NCBI GenBank assembly: GCA_016192825.1
Contig: JACPTK010000002.1
Coordinates: forward strand, 1-64,000
Length of the DNA stretch: 64,000 nt
Source: Betaproteobacteria bacterium
GTDB lineage: Bacteria > Pseudomonadota > Gammaproteobacteria > Burkholderiales > SG8-41
Reading direction: 5' to 3'
The number at the start of each line of letters is the position of its first letter. Positions within the stretch are counted from its first letter, which is position 1. This document shows positions 31,301-38,491 of this stretch, piece by piece. A program made the translations under genes and the position numbers. Under the pieces are notes generated by a model. It searched no databases and was not told the origin of the DNA. It saw only the letters and a list, made by a program, of their open reading frames with translations.

Positions 31301-34044
31301 AGCTCGCCGTGGATCTCGTGATCCTGAACGAACGGGCATCCTCCTATATCCAGGACCTTCAGGTCGCCCTGGAGACGCTGGTTCGGACGAGCCAGTCCCG
31401 ACGGCAGACCGGAGCGGACAGCGCGCGTGGCGCCGTGTTCGTGCTGCGTTCGGACCTGATCTCAGTGGAGACACGCGACCTGCTGCTCGCCATGGCCAGG
31501 GCCGTGCTGATCGGTAGAAACGGAACGCTTTCGGAACAGCTCGAGCGTCTCCAGGGAGAGGGCACCACCGCTGCGCCGCCGCCGAGACGCGTGCCGCCCG
31601 CAGCCGTGCCGCAGACCGAACCGGTGCCGCCGAACCTCGAATTCTTCAATGGGTTCGGCGGATTTGCCGCCGACGGACGGGAGTACGTGACCCTCCTCGG
31701 CGCCGGGCGCTGGCTGCCGGCCCCGTGGATCAATGTCATCGCCAATCCCTCGTTCGGTTTTCAGGTGGCGGTCGAGGGCAGCGGCTACACCTGGTCGCTC
31801 AGCAGTCGCGAGAATCAGTTAACGCCGTGGTCGAACGACCCGGTCACCGATCGGCCGGGCGAGGTCATCTATCTGCGCGACGAGGAGTCCGGCGATCTGT
31901 GGGGACCGACGGCCCTGCCGATCCGTGACGAGGCCGCGCCCTATGTCGCCAGGCATGGTCAGGGCTACAGTCGATTCCAGCACACCGCACACGGTATCGC
32001 GCTCGAGCTCCTCCAATACGTGCCGCTCGATGATCCGATCAAGATCTCGCGGCTGACGATCCGCAACGATTCGGGCCGGCCGCGGCGGCTTTCGGTGACG
32101 GCCTATGTCGAGTGGGTGCTCGGCCCGTCCCGTAGCGCATCCGCACTCTCGGTGGTGACGGAGATCGATCGGGAGACAGGCGCGATGCTTGCGCACAACC
32201 CCTGGAACATGACGTTCGGCTCCCATGTCGCCTTTGCGGATCTGGGCGGACGACAGACCGCGTGGACCGGCGACCGGCGGGAATTCCTGGGGCGCAATGG
32301 CACGTTCGACAACCCGGCCGCGCTTACGGGGGAGGTACTCCTCTCAGACCGGGTCGGTGCCGGCCTCGATCCCTGCGGCGCTTTGCAAACCCCGGTCGAG
32401 CTCGAGCCGGGCGGCACGGTGGAAATCGTCTTTTTCCTCGGCGAGGCAGCGACAGCGGCCGATGCGCGATCCTTGATCGCTCGCTACCGAGCGGCGGATC
32501 TCGATGCGGTCCTGCGCGAGGTCGTCGGGTATTGGGACGATGTGCTCGGCACGGTTCAGGTGAAAACGCCGGACCGGTCCATGGACATCATGCTGAATCG
32601 CTGGCTGCTCTATCAGACGCTCGCCTGCCGCATGTGGGCGCGATCGGCGTTCTATCAGGCGAGCGGCGCTTACGGATTCCGCGACCAGCTCCAGGACGGC
32701 ATGGCGCTCGCCCTGTCGCGACCGGCGCTGACGCGCGAGCATCTCCTGCGCGCCGCTGCCCGGCAATTCGTCGAAGGCGATGTCCAGCATTGGTGGCTGC
32801 CGCCCTCCGGCCAGGGCGTGCGCACCCGCATTTCAGATGACCGGATATGGCTCGCCTGCGCCGCCGCACACTATGTCGAGATGACCGGCGACCTCGCGGT
32901 GCTGGACGAGCCCGTTCCATTTCTCGAAGGCCAGGTACTGCGGCCCGGCGAACACGACGCCTACTTCCAGCCGATGCTCGCGGAGGAGAGTGCGTCACTC
33001 TTCGAGCATTGCGCGCGCGGGCTCGATCGGAGCCTCGCCGTGGGCGAGCACGGCTTGCCGTTGATCGGCACAGGCGACTGGAACGACGGCATGAACCGGG
33101 TCGGCGAGCGGGGCAAAGGGGAGAGCGTCTGGCTCGGCTGGTTCCTGCACGCGACGCTCGCGGCGTTCGCGCCGGTCGCGAAAGCGCGAGGTGAGGAGGC
33201 GCGCGCCGCGAAATGGCTGTCGCACGCCACTGCACTGCGAACCTCGCTCGAACGAGAGGGCTGGGACGGCGACTGGTACCGGCGCGGCTATTTCGACGAC
33301 GGGACGCCATTGGGCTCGTCCACGAGCGATGAATGCCGGATCGACTCGATTGCGCAGTCCTGGGGCGTGATCTCCGGGGCGGCGGATGCGGCTCGTGCCC
33401 AGCGTGCCATGGCCACCGTGGACGAGCAGCTCATTCGCGGCGACGAGAGTCTGGCTTTGTTGTTCACGCCGCCCTTCGATCGCACGCCGCTCGATCCCGG
33501 ATACATCAAGGGCTATCCGCCCGGCATCCGGGAGAACGGCGGCCAGTACAACCATGCCGCCGCGTGGGCGGTGATCGCCTTCGCCGCCCTCGGCCAGGGA
33601 GACAAAGCGGCCGAGGTGTTCTCGCTCCTGAATCCGATCAGACGCACCAGCACGCGAGCCGACGTGCAGCGCTACAAGGTCGAGCCCTACGCCGTCGCCG
33701 CGGATGTCTACTCGATCGCTCCGCACGTCGGACGCGGCGGATGGACCTGGTACACCGGCTCGGCCGGGTGCCTGTACCGCGCCGGCATTGAAGCGACCCT
33801 CGGTTTTCGCGTGCAGGGAGCGCTCCTGAGCCTTGTCCCCTGCATACCCCGGGAGTGGCCCCGATTCGAGATCATCTACAAATACCGTTCCGCGCGCTAC
33901 GAGATCGCGGTCGAGAACCCTCGCGGCGTGAATCGAGGAGTGATTTACGCCGAGCTGGACGGCAAACCGCTGCCGGGCGGCATGACGCGCGTTCCGCTTG
34001 TGGATGATGGTCTGGCCCACAAGGTGCGCGTGATCCTCGGGTAA
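25393..34044 (+). CDS. ndvB: Cyclic beta-1,2-glucan synthase (NdvB/ChvB-like, GT84 plus GH94-like phosphorylase modules)
   Basis: 2883 aa; GT region YVITLDADTRMPRETARRLVGKMAHPLNHPRFD, multiple TM segments, glycoamylase-like HHQGMTVV, C-terminal phosphorylase-like IGTGDWNDGMNRVG, IKGYPPGIRENGGQYNHAAAWAVIA. Confidence 0.93.
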   Translation: MKSRRQTRLPRVSNRKSWSERSNLKSAILRAFGRASRAPPWDNEKSIREELFSIERLEQHAESLAAAQPITARRVTGRSLAVRLRENESVLLEAYRAIGDAVGAGRAITPAAEWLLDNYHLVEEQIREIRDDLPPGYYRQLPKLAAGPFAGYPRVFGVAWAFVAHTDSRFDPEMLRRFVRAYQRVQPLSIGELWAVAITLRIVLVENLRRGARRIVASRAARQEADALADRLLGVNGRPGKPMRSVLQYYEQASLPDAFAVQLVQRLRDQDPKITRALMWLEERLAAQGTTADQIVHDEHQRQGASNVTVRNIITSMRLISDVDWAELFENVSLVDETLRSGSDFAGMDFPTRNLYRSAIEELAWGSKLTELEIARAALLATNDPERRAQQEGDGAGSRERDPGYHLIAGGRRAFEARVGFRAPLRSWPGRFTATIGIGGYIGTIGVAAAIILSFSLFALAGAGIGGGWLVFLALLGLIPAIDAAMALVNRGITREFGATILPGLELRDGIPSNLRTVVAVPILLTTQAALEEQIERLQIHHLASPERELHLALLSDWTDAATETVEGDDALLDAAAAGIARLNRRYGPAPGGDRFLLLHRRRVWNEGQKRWIGWERKRGKLHELNRLLRGAADTTFVGVGGPPFTPAPAPPAGVRYVITLDADTRMPRETARRLVGKMAHPLNHPRFDAGTRRVVEGYGVLQPRVTPSLPIGREGSLFQRIFSSTSGIDPYASAVSDVYQDLFGEGSYTGKGIYDVDAFEAALDGRVHESTLLSHDLFEGTFARAGLASDIEVVEEFPSRYDVAAARQHRWARGDWQLLPWILGRGDAAVEDRSTSAVPLIGRWKMLDNLRRSLSAPASVIALLAGWALPLHAAAVWTGFVVSTIALSTLLPVLAVIVPRRARVTARSHLRALAADVRLAMSLTALLVVFLAHQAWLMTDAVGRTLFRLFVSHRHLLDWVTAGQAQVSPRLDLPGFYERMSGGVVIGIVAAVVVWWVGSDAWPLAAPFVIAWIASPAVALWASLSPLVAGRLSVSDADARALRLVARRTWRFFETFVTATDHMLPPDNFQEDPKPTVAHRTSPTNLGLYLLCTVSARDFGWAGTADTVDRLEATLATMSGLQRFRGHFYNWYDTRDLRPLDPQYVSSVDSGNLAGHLIALANTCREWIGHPAAGPELFAGIEDGLELTRESLQGLPDDRRTQTITPHQLGEALDALAGALHDERLPPVDIAARLAEVTPQAMTMVDIARTLASERGDDASAEMLFWAEATLEAIESHRRDLTQSADAARSQEQRLATLEATARTMAGAMEFGFLLDPERKLLSIGYRVAEGGLDPSCYDLLASEARLASFVAIAKGDVPPRHWFRLGRAVTPIGRGAALISWSGSMFEYLMPSLVMRAPAGSLLEETSRLVVRRQVNYGATLDVPWGISESAYNVRDLELTYQYSNFGIPGLGLKRGLSQNAVVAPYATALAAMVDPGAAARNFARLAALGAGGRYGFYEALDYTPTRLPEGKDVAIVRAFLAHHQGMTVVGIANALLDGKMRARFHAEPVVQATELLLQERTPRDVAVAHPRAEEVETAATVRDLELPAVRRLRSVHDATPEAHLLSNGRYAVMLTAAGSGYSRWGDSAITRWREDVTRDDWGAYVFLRDVQSGDVWSAGYQPSGVEPDSYDVTFTEDRAEFVRRDGPITTTLDVVVSPEDNAEVRRVSVANAGNGDRDIEVTSYAELVLAPPAADAAHPAFSKLFVQTEYLAKVGAILATRRRRSPGEPEIWAAHLAVVEGETVGEPEIETDRARFLGRGREVRTPMAVMDGLPLSNTVGTVLDPVFALRRRVRIAPGRTVRIAFWTVVASSRAEVLDLIDKHEDTTAFDRAATLAWTQAQVQLSYLGIEAEQAGLFQRLAGHVLYADPTLRPSSDAIRRGGGGPAVLWAQGISGDLPIVLARIDDIEDVAVVRQLLRAHEYWRMKQLAVDLVILNERASSYIQDLQVALETLVRTSQSRRQTGADSARGAVFVLRSDLISVETRDLLLAMARAVLIGRNGTLSEQLERLQGEGTTAAPPPRRVPPAAVPQTEPVPPNLEFFNGFGGFAADGREYVTLLGAGRWLPAPWINVIANPSFGFQVAVEGSGYTWSLSSRENQLTPWSNDPVTDRPGEVIYLRDEESGDLWGPTALPIRDEAAPYVARHGQGYSRFQHTAHGIALELLQYVPLDDPIKISRLTIRNDSGRPRRLSVTAYVEWVLGPSRSASALSVVTEIDRETGAMLAHNPWNMTFGSHVAFADLGGRQTAWTGDRREFLGRNGTFDNPAALTGEVLLSDRVGAGLDPCGALQTPVELEPGGTVEIVFFLGEAATAADARSLIARYRAADLDAVLREVVGYWDDVLGTVQVKTPDRSMDIMLNRWLLYQTLACRMWARSAFYQASGAYGFRDQLQDGMALALSRPALTREHLLRAAARQFVEGDVQHWWLPPSGQGVRTRISDDRIWLACAAAHYVEMTGDLAVLDEPVPFLEGQVLRPGEHDAYFQPMLAEESASLFEHCARGLDRSLAVGEHGLPLIGTGDWNDGMNRVGERGKGESVWLGWFLHATLAAFAPVAKARGEEARAAKWLSHATALRTSLEREGWDGDWYRRGYFDDGTPLGSSTSDECRIDSIAQSWGVISGAADAARAQRAMATVDEQLIRGDESLALLFTPPFDRTPLDPGYIKGYPPGIRENGGQYNHAAAWAVIAFAALGQGDKAAEVFSLLNPIRRTSTRADVQRYKVEPYAVAADVYSIAPHVGRGGWTWYTGSAGCLYRAGIEATLGFRVQGALLSLVPCIPREWPRFEIIYKYRSARYEIAVENPRGVNRGVIYAELDGKPLPGGMTRVPLVDDGLAHKVRVILG

Positions 34045-34148
34045 AATCGACGACCGGAAGCCGCTTCCCCCGGAAACTTTCGGGGACAGCGCGCGCGCCG
34101 GATCAGCGGCGAGTTCGCGGACAATTGCGGCAGGACGGGGGGTGTTTC

Positions 34149-34622
34149 TTGACTAAGCGATTGAGCCGGCACTTCACCCTCGACGAGCTCGTCGCCAGCC
34201 AGACCGCGGCGCGCCGGGGAATTGACAATACCCCTTCGCCCGCGGTCGTGCGCAACCTGCGCCGGCTCGCCGCCCTCCTCGAGAAAGTCCGCACGCTGCT
34301 GGGCGGGAAGCCGATCCTGGTCAGCAGCGGCTACCGGTGCCGCGCGTTGAACGCGGCGGTCGCTGGCGCGAAGGCAAGCGCCCACATGGCCGGCCTCGCC
34401 GCCGACTTTACCGCGCCCGGTTACGGCACCGTGCTGCAGGTGGCGAGGAGAATCGCCGCGTCCAGCCTCCGCTATGACCAGCTGATCCACGAGTACGGCG
34501 CGTGGGTGCACATCGGGCTCGCGCCGGCGCGCAGGAAACCGCGGCGCCAGAACCTGTCGATCTTCAAGGGAACCGGCTATCTCGACGGAATCGTCGCACT
34601 TGATCCTCGTGCAAATGCCTGA
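34149..34622 (+). CDS. Peptidase M15-type (D-Ala-D-Ala carboxypeptidase/endolysin-like) protein
   Basis: LSRHFTLDELVASQTAARRGIDN, ILVSSGYRCRALNAAVAGAKASAHMAGLAADF, WVHIGLA. Start uncertain (ORF track 34125). Confidence 0.8.
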   Translation: MTKRLSRHFTLDELVASQTAARRGIDNTPSPAVVRNLRRLAALLEKVRTLLGGKPILVSSGYRCRALNAAVAGAKASAHMAGLAADFTAPGYGTVLQVARRIAASSLRYDQLIHEYGAWVHIGLAPARRKPRRQNLSIFKGTGYLDGIVALDPRANA

Positions 34623-34769
34623 CATGGCATTTGCACCTCGAATCTCCCCTCTCGATCCCCTCATCCCTTCCCCTTCTCCCGAATGGAGAAGGGAAATCTC
34701 GAGCCGCCCCTCTCCGCTCGGGAGAGGGGCGGGGGTGAGGGATGAGCATCGCAGGCATTTTTGCGACGC

Positions 34770-36026
34770 TCATGAATGCGGCCGTACGGCCTTGAGCCCC
34801 GCGAGACGTGCTGCACGTCGCTCCGCAACGGAACAGATCCTTTCCAGCATTTCGCGTTCTTCATTGCTTGGATCAAGGGCCGCAAGCACCTCGCGGGCCT
34901 TGCCGGGGATCACGGCCGACAACTCGGCCATTCTTCTCCAGACGATGCGGGGATTCGCTCCAGACCCATCGGCAAACGCCCTCCAGTGACGCTCCTGTAT
35001 CCATTCGGGACGATCCTCGCCACCGATTTTCAAGGCCAGGTTCAAGGTCAGGTCCCGATATACCACGGTCGAGATGAGATCGTAAGATGGTGCCAGTGAG
35101 ACTCCCTCCGACGTAATCAGCAGAGACAGATTTTTGGCATGAGCGTCGGCATTCCCGAGGAGGTAATTGAAGATCACCCAGGAAATGATCTCGAGGCGAT
35201 CTTTCGCCGGTTGAGCGCAGTACTTGGCGATGACGTCGAAACAGGCTGAAAGACCCGGTCCGCCTTCCTTCTCGTATTTCCTGCTTGAAGGAAGATTGAG
35301 CGCCTGGCAGAAATCGACCTGGTGGATTCGGCTGAGCGTGCCATCTGCCGCCTTGATCCGGTCGTAGCGCTGCACCAGATACAGCGCATTCGCCTTGCGC
35401 AATACCACGGACTGAGGAACCGGCAGTCCTGACGCGGCGGCCAGCCGCATGCAGAAGTGCTCGTTGACCGGCATATGCGCGAAACCTGCCGAACCGGGTT
35501 TGAGGATGTGCGAGCTGGGTGCGCTCCCCCAGGGCAAAGCGAGCCGGGTTCCATCATAGTAAACGGGCAGCTTGTCCTGTGCGCCGGCGAGCGACAGGCG
35601 AAGCCCGTCGTCGATGGCGAGCAGGGGCCGCTTTCGCATATCGGCGAACACCTTATTCAACCGCCTGTCGCTGATCGGGGCATAGCCTTCGTGTGTTCCC
35701 GGCTTCTCGCCTTCCGGCCAGAGCGAAATCGCCCCGGCGCAATCGCCGCCGATCTCCTCCAGCAAACCAAAGGTGTTTCGTTCGGACACGCGCTTGAGCT
35801 TCGCGATTGCCGCGCGAATATCTCCTTCGGGAAGCAGGTTGTCGAAAAACGCCCGCGTGGTCGCGTCTGCGAATTCCTCCGCCTGCCGCGGCATTGTCAC
35901 TGACAGGGGAATGAACCGCCTCGACTCGAGCCAGGCCTTGTCGTAAGCGAAGAAAAGCCGCCCCTTCTCCTCGCGCAACCGTCCGACAAAGTTCTCGTTC
36001 AGGTAGGCGTCAAGCGCGTCCGCCAT
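34770..36026 (-). CDS. hipA: HipA-type serine/threonine kinase toxin
   Basis: 418 aa; RAFFDNLLPEGDIR, GAQDKLPVYYDG, ILKPGSAGFAHMPVNEHFCMRLAAASGLPVP, NYLLGNADAHAKNLSLL, APSYDLISTVVY. Confidence 0.95.
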   Translation of the reverse strand: MADALDAYLNENFVGRLREEKGRLFFAYDKAWLESRRFIPLSVTMPRQAEEFADATTRAFFDNLLPEGDIRAAIAKLKRVSERNTFGLLEEIGGDCAGAISLWPEGEKPGTHEGYAPISDRRLNKVFADMRKRPLLAIDDGLRLSLAGAQDKLPVYYDGTRLALPWGSAPSSHILKPGSAGFAHMPVNEHFCMRLAAASGLPVPQSVVLRKANALYLVQRYDRIKAADGTLSRIHQVDFCQALNLPSSRKYEKEGGPGLSACFDVIAKYCAQPAKDRLEIISWVIFNYLLGNADAHAKNLSLLITSEGVSLAPSYDLISTVVYRDLTLNLALKIGGEDRPEWIQERHWRAFADGSGANPRIVWRRMAELSAVIPGKAREVLAALDPSNEEREMLERICSVAERRAARLAGLKAVRPHS

Positions 36027-36029
36027 CTA

Positions 36030-36325
36030 GAGCCCCCAACATCATGAAATACGCGTGCGTTGCGAGCCAAAATTGTTGATGGCGCGAAGGACGGCGCAGG
36101 CTATATGTCGATATAGCCAAGCTGGCCGACAAAGACAGCGGCGATTTTGGCCGCAACCCCGGGACAGGCATCTGAATATCCGACGGCAATTCAGGGGCCG
36201 GCACGAGTTTTGGCCCGTGGCATTGTCGCTCGCCTTACCAATATTTCTATATGGGCTGCGGCTCGCTTCGCGCCCTGAGCCAAAATCGTGACAGCGCAGC
36301 GCGCGTTTCATGATGTTAGGGGCTC
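36030..36325. mobile_element. MITE-like insert with terminal inverted repeats, between hipB and hipA
   Basis: Left GAGCCCCCAACATCATGAAA (36030..36049) and right inverted TTTCATGATGTTAGGGGCTC (36306..36325); weaker inverted similarity continues about 75 nt inward (GGCGCGAAG, ..ATAT). Confidence 0.7.
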
Positions 36326-36570
36326 TTGCTCCAGAACGGCCTCTTCGGACCGAGCGTCAGGGCCAGACCAAGCCCCTGGATGACCTTCAGCGCCGGCCCC
36401 ATGCGCACGGTTTCCTTCCCGCGCTCCAGGTCCGAAAGGAACCGGACCCCGACCCCGCACAGGAGGGCGGCTTCCGCCTGCCGCAACTTCATCGCGGCGC
36501 GCGCCTCGCGGACCGCCTTCCCGAGGTCCTTGACGGAAAGGAGGTTGGTCGTGGTGACGGTCTTTGGCAT
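36316..36570 (-). CDS. hipB: HipB-type HTH antitoxin
   Basis: MPKTVTTTNLLSVKDLGKAVREARAAMKLRQAEAALLCGVGVRFLSDLERGKETVRMGPALKVIQGLGLAL (Xre HTH). Confidence 0.9.
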   Translation of the reverse strand: MPKTVTTTNLLSVKDLGKAVREARAAMKLRQAEAALLCGVGVRFLSDLERGKETVRMGPALKVIQGLGLALTLGPKRPFWSKSP

Positions 36571-36587
36571 GGTTGGCCCGGATCGCG

Positions 36588-36704
36588 TATTCCCGATCGG
36601 GAATATACGCTTCGGCCAGCCGCAGGTCAACAGAAATATTCCCGATCGGGAATAAAAAGCTCCGAATGGCCCCGGTTAAGGCGGTATTTTCCCGATCGGT
36701 AATA
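36588..36704. promoter_or_regulatory. Three operator palindromes upstream of hipB
   Basis: TATTCCCGATCGGGAATA at 36588..36605 and 36637..36654, degenerate TTTTCCCGATCGGTAATA at 36687..36704; spacing 49 and 50 bp. Confidence 0.85.
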
Positions 36705-36719
36705 AGCGCGGGCCGACCC

Positions 36720-37080
36720 GTAAGGCTGAAAAATAAAGGCCCCGGCAAGCAAGCGCCGACGAGCGATCTGGCAGTAATCGCCTGGACGAATCAGACTCAT
36801 GGAAGTGGCGAACAAACCCGACCCGAAGTCCGCGTATGCCTCGGTCGAGATCAACCGCATACTTTCGCCGTTCCGGCACCGTGCTGCCCGGGTCTTCCGG
36901 ATCGTGCCCCGAAAGGACCTCCGGCAACAATGCAGCATCGCGCACAGTTCGCGCCATGGGCCCGACGTGGGGTGGTGGTTCACGTTCCATGGGTTCCGCG
37001 CGGGCGGAAAAGGAAGGTCAAACGATGGCCCGCCAATGGCAAATTCGTGCAACGCAGTCTTGCCGAAAATAATTGCGCGC
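36720..37080 (-). pseudogene. Amidase-signature family remnant
   Basis: ARAIIFGKTALHEFAIGGPSFDLPFPPARNPWNVNHH in one frame and GPMARTVRDAALLPEVLSGHDPEDPGS...LDRGIRGLRVGFVRHF in another; intervening GGSSSGSGAAVA core missing. Confidence 0.8.
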
Positions 37081-37228
37081 GCTCAAGAATCTGCCGGGCT
37101 GGATCCGCGGAATCCGTGTTCGCCATGCTGCGCTCTCTGGCGTCCCCAAAAGGCCGCACTAACGTCGGTGCTTTTCATGCCACCGAGTCGTCGTCCGCAC
37201 CCGAATGCTCGTGAGTCGGCATCACACC

Positions 37229-38212
37229 CTACTTTCGGCTCACGCGGGCATCCTTCATCGCCCGGCCCCACTTGGCAATTTCCTTCCGCAGGTAATCAGC
37301 AAACTGCCCCGGCGTGGACGGTTCCGGATCAAAGGCAAGTTTCGCCAGCCTGCCGGCCACCTCGCCCGCCTTCAGCGCGCTGACGATCCGCTGATTCAGT
37401 TCCGCGACGATGCTACGGGGCGTCCCTCGCGGCGCGAGGACACCGTACCAGTTTTGCGCCTCGAACGCGCGCACCCCCGACTCGACGACCGTCGGAACGT
37501 TCGCCAGAAGCCCGGAGCGGCGCTTGCCGCCGATGCCGAGTGCTTTCAGCCTATTGGATCGGATATGGCTGAGCGCGGATCCCAATGTCGCGAACATCAA
37601 CTGGGTTTCTCCCGTCATCAGTCCCCGCAATGCCGGGCCGGCGCCCTTATAAGGAACGTGCACCATGAGCGTGCCGGTCATGTTCTTGAACATCTCCGCG
37701 GCCAGGTGATTGATTCCGCCTTCCCCGCCGGAGGCGTAATTGAGCTTGCCTGGATTCGACTTCGCCTGTGCTATCAATTCGCTCACCGACCGCGATTTGA
37801 GCGATGGATTTGTGACCAGAACCAACGGCTGGGATGCAACGAGCGACACGGCGTCGAAGCTCTTTACCGGGTCGTACGGCAATTGACCATAGAAATTCGC
37901 AGCGATCGTGTACGAAGCCGTGATCATCACGATCGTGTATCCGTCCGGTGCGGCCTGCGCTGCGATGGCGGAGCCGATCGTGCTCGCGGCCCCCGGACGG
38001 TTATCGATCACAAATGTCTGGCCCAGTGACTCTGATAGCTTTTCTCCCAGCAGCCGCCCGACGATATCAGTGCCGCCGCCCGGCGGAAATGGGATGATGA
38101 AGCGAACCGGTCTCGTTGGAAAAGGCGCCGTCTGGGCCATGCTCGACCCAATCGGCGCGACCAACAATGCGGCCAGAACAGTGACTACTCCGCGTATCGT
38201 ATTGACGCCCAC
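37229..38212 (-). CDS. Tripartite tricarboxylate transporter substrate-binding protein (Bug/TctC)
   Basis: FPTRPVRFIIPFPPGGGTDIVGRLLGEKLSESLGQTFVIDNRPGAASTIGSAIAAQAAPDGYTIVM. Proposed GTG start; the ORF-track extension to 38401 is encoded by the repeat element. Confidence 0.92.
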   Translation of the reverse strand: MGVNTIRGVVTVLAALLVAPIGSSMAQTAPFPTRPVRFIIPFPPGGGTDIVGRLLGEKLSESLGQTFVIDNRPGAASTIGSAIAAQAAPDGYTIVMITASYTIAANFYGQLPYDPVKSFDAVSLVASQPLVLVTNPSLKSRSVSELIAQAKSNPGKLNYASGGEGGINHLAAEMFKNMTGTLMVHVPYKGAGPALRGLMTGETQLMFATLGSALSHIRSNRLKALGIGGKRRSGLLANVPTVVESGVRAFEAQNWYGVLAPRGTPRSIVAELNQRIVSALKAGEVAGRLAKLAFDPEPSTPGQFADYLRKEIAKWGRAMKDARVSRK

Positions 38213-38280
38213 AATTTTTCCTCCTGGACCCTGCTGCGTCCGAATAGTTCTGGAACGGTAACGCCTCGCTGTTGGTTCTC

Positions 38281-38491
38281 CTAGGAGTTTGTCGGACTTG
38301 GCTCCGACAAACTCCTTATGCAAAACCGCCTGCACGAAAAGGGGGGCAAAAAGCAATGAAAACTTCATTTCGAGCCTACTCGTCCGCCTTTTGCAGGGCA
38401 ATAAAGGTCGCTATCCCGGGTTTCATTCGAAATCCGCAGGCGGTTTTGCTGTTAGCAGCCTGTCCGACACCTAAGTCCGACAGGCTGCTAG
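38281..38491. repeat. MITE-like composite hairpin element, copy 3
   Basis: CTAGGAGTTTGTCGGACTTGGCTCCGACAAACTCCT + CAAAACCGCCTG ... CAGGCGGTTTTGC + GCAGCCTGTCCGACACCTAAGTCCGACAGGCTGCTAG. Confidence 0.9.

Noticed and set aside
36042-36311. Small ORFs inside the hipB-hipA spacer (89 aa and 64 aa)
   Set aside because: Mirror-image ATGAAA starts arise from the terminal inverted repeats; no family similarity recognised, so treated as insert sequence.
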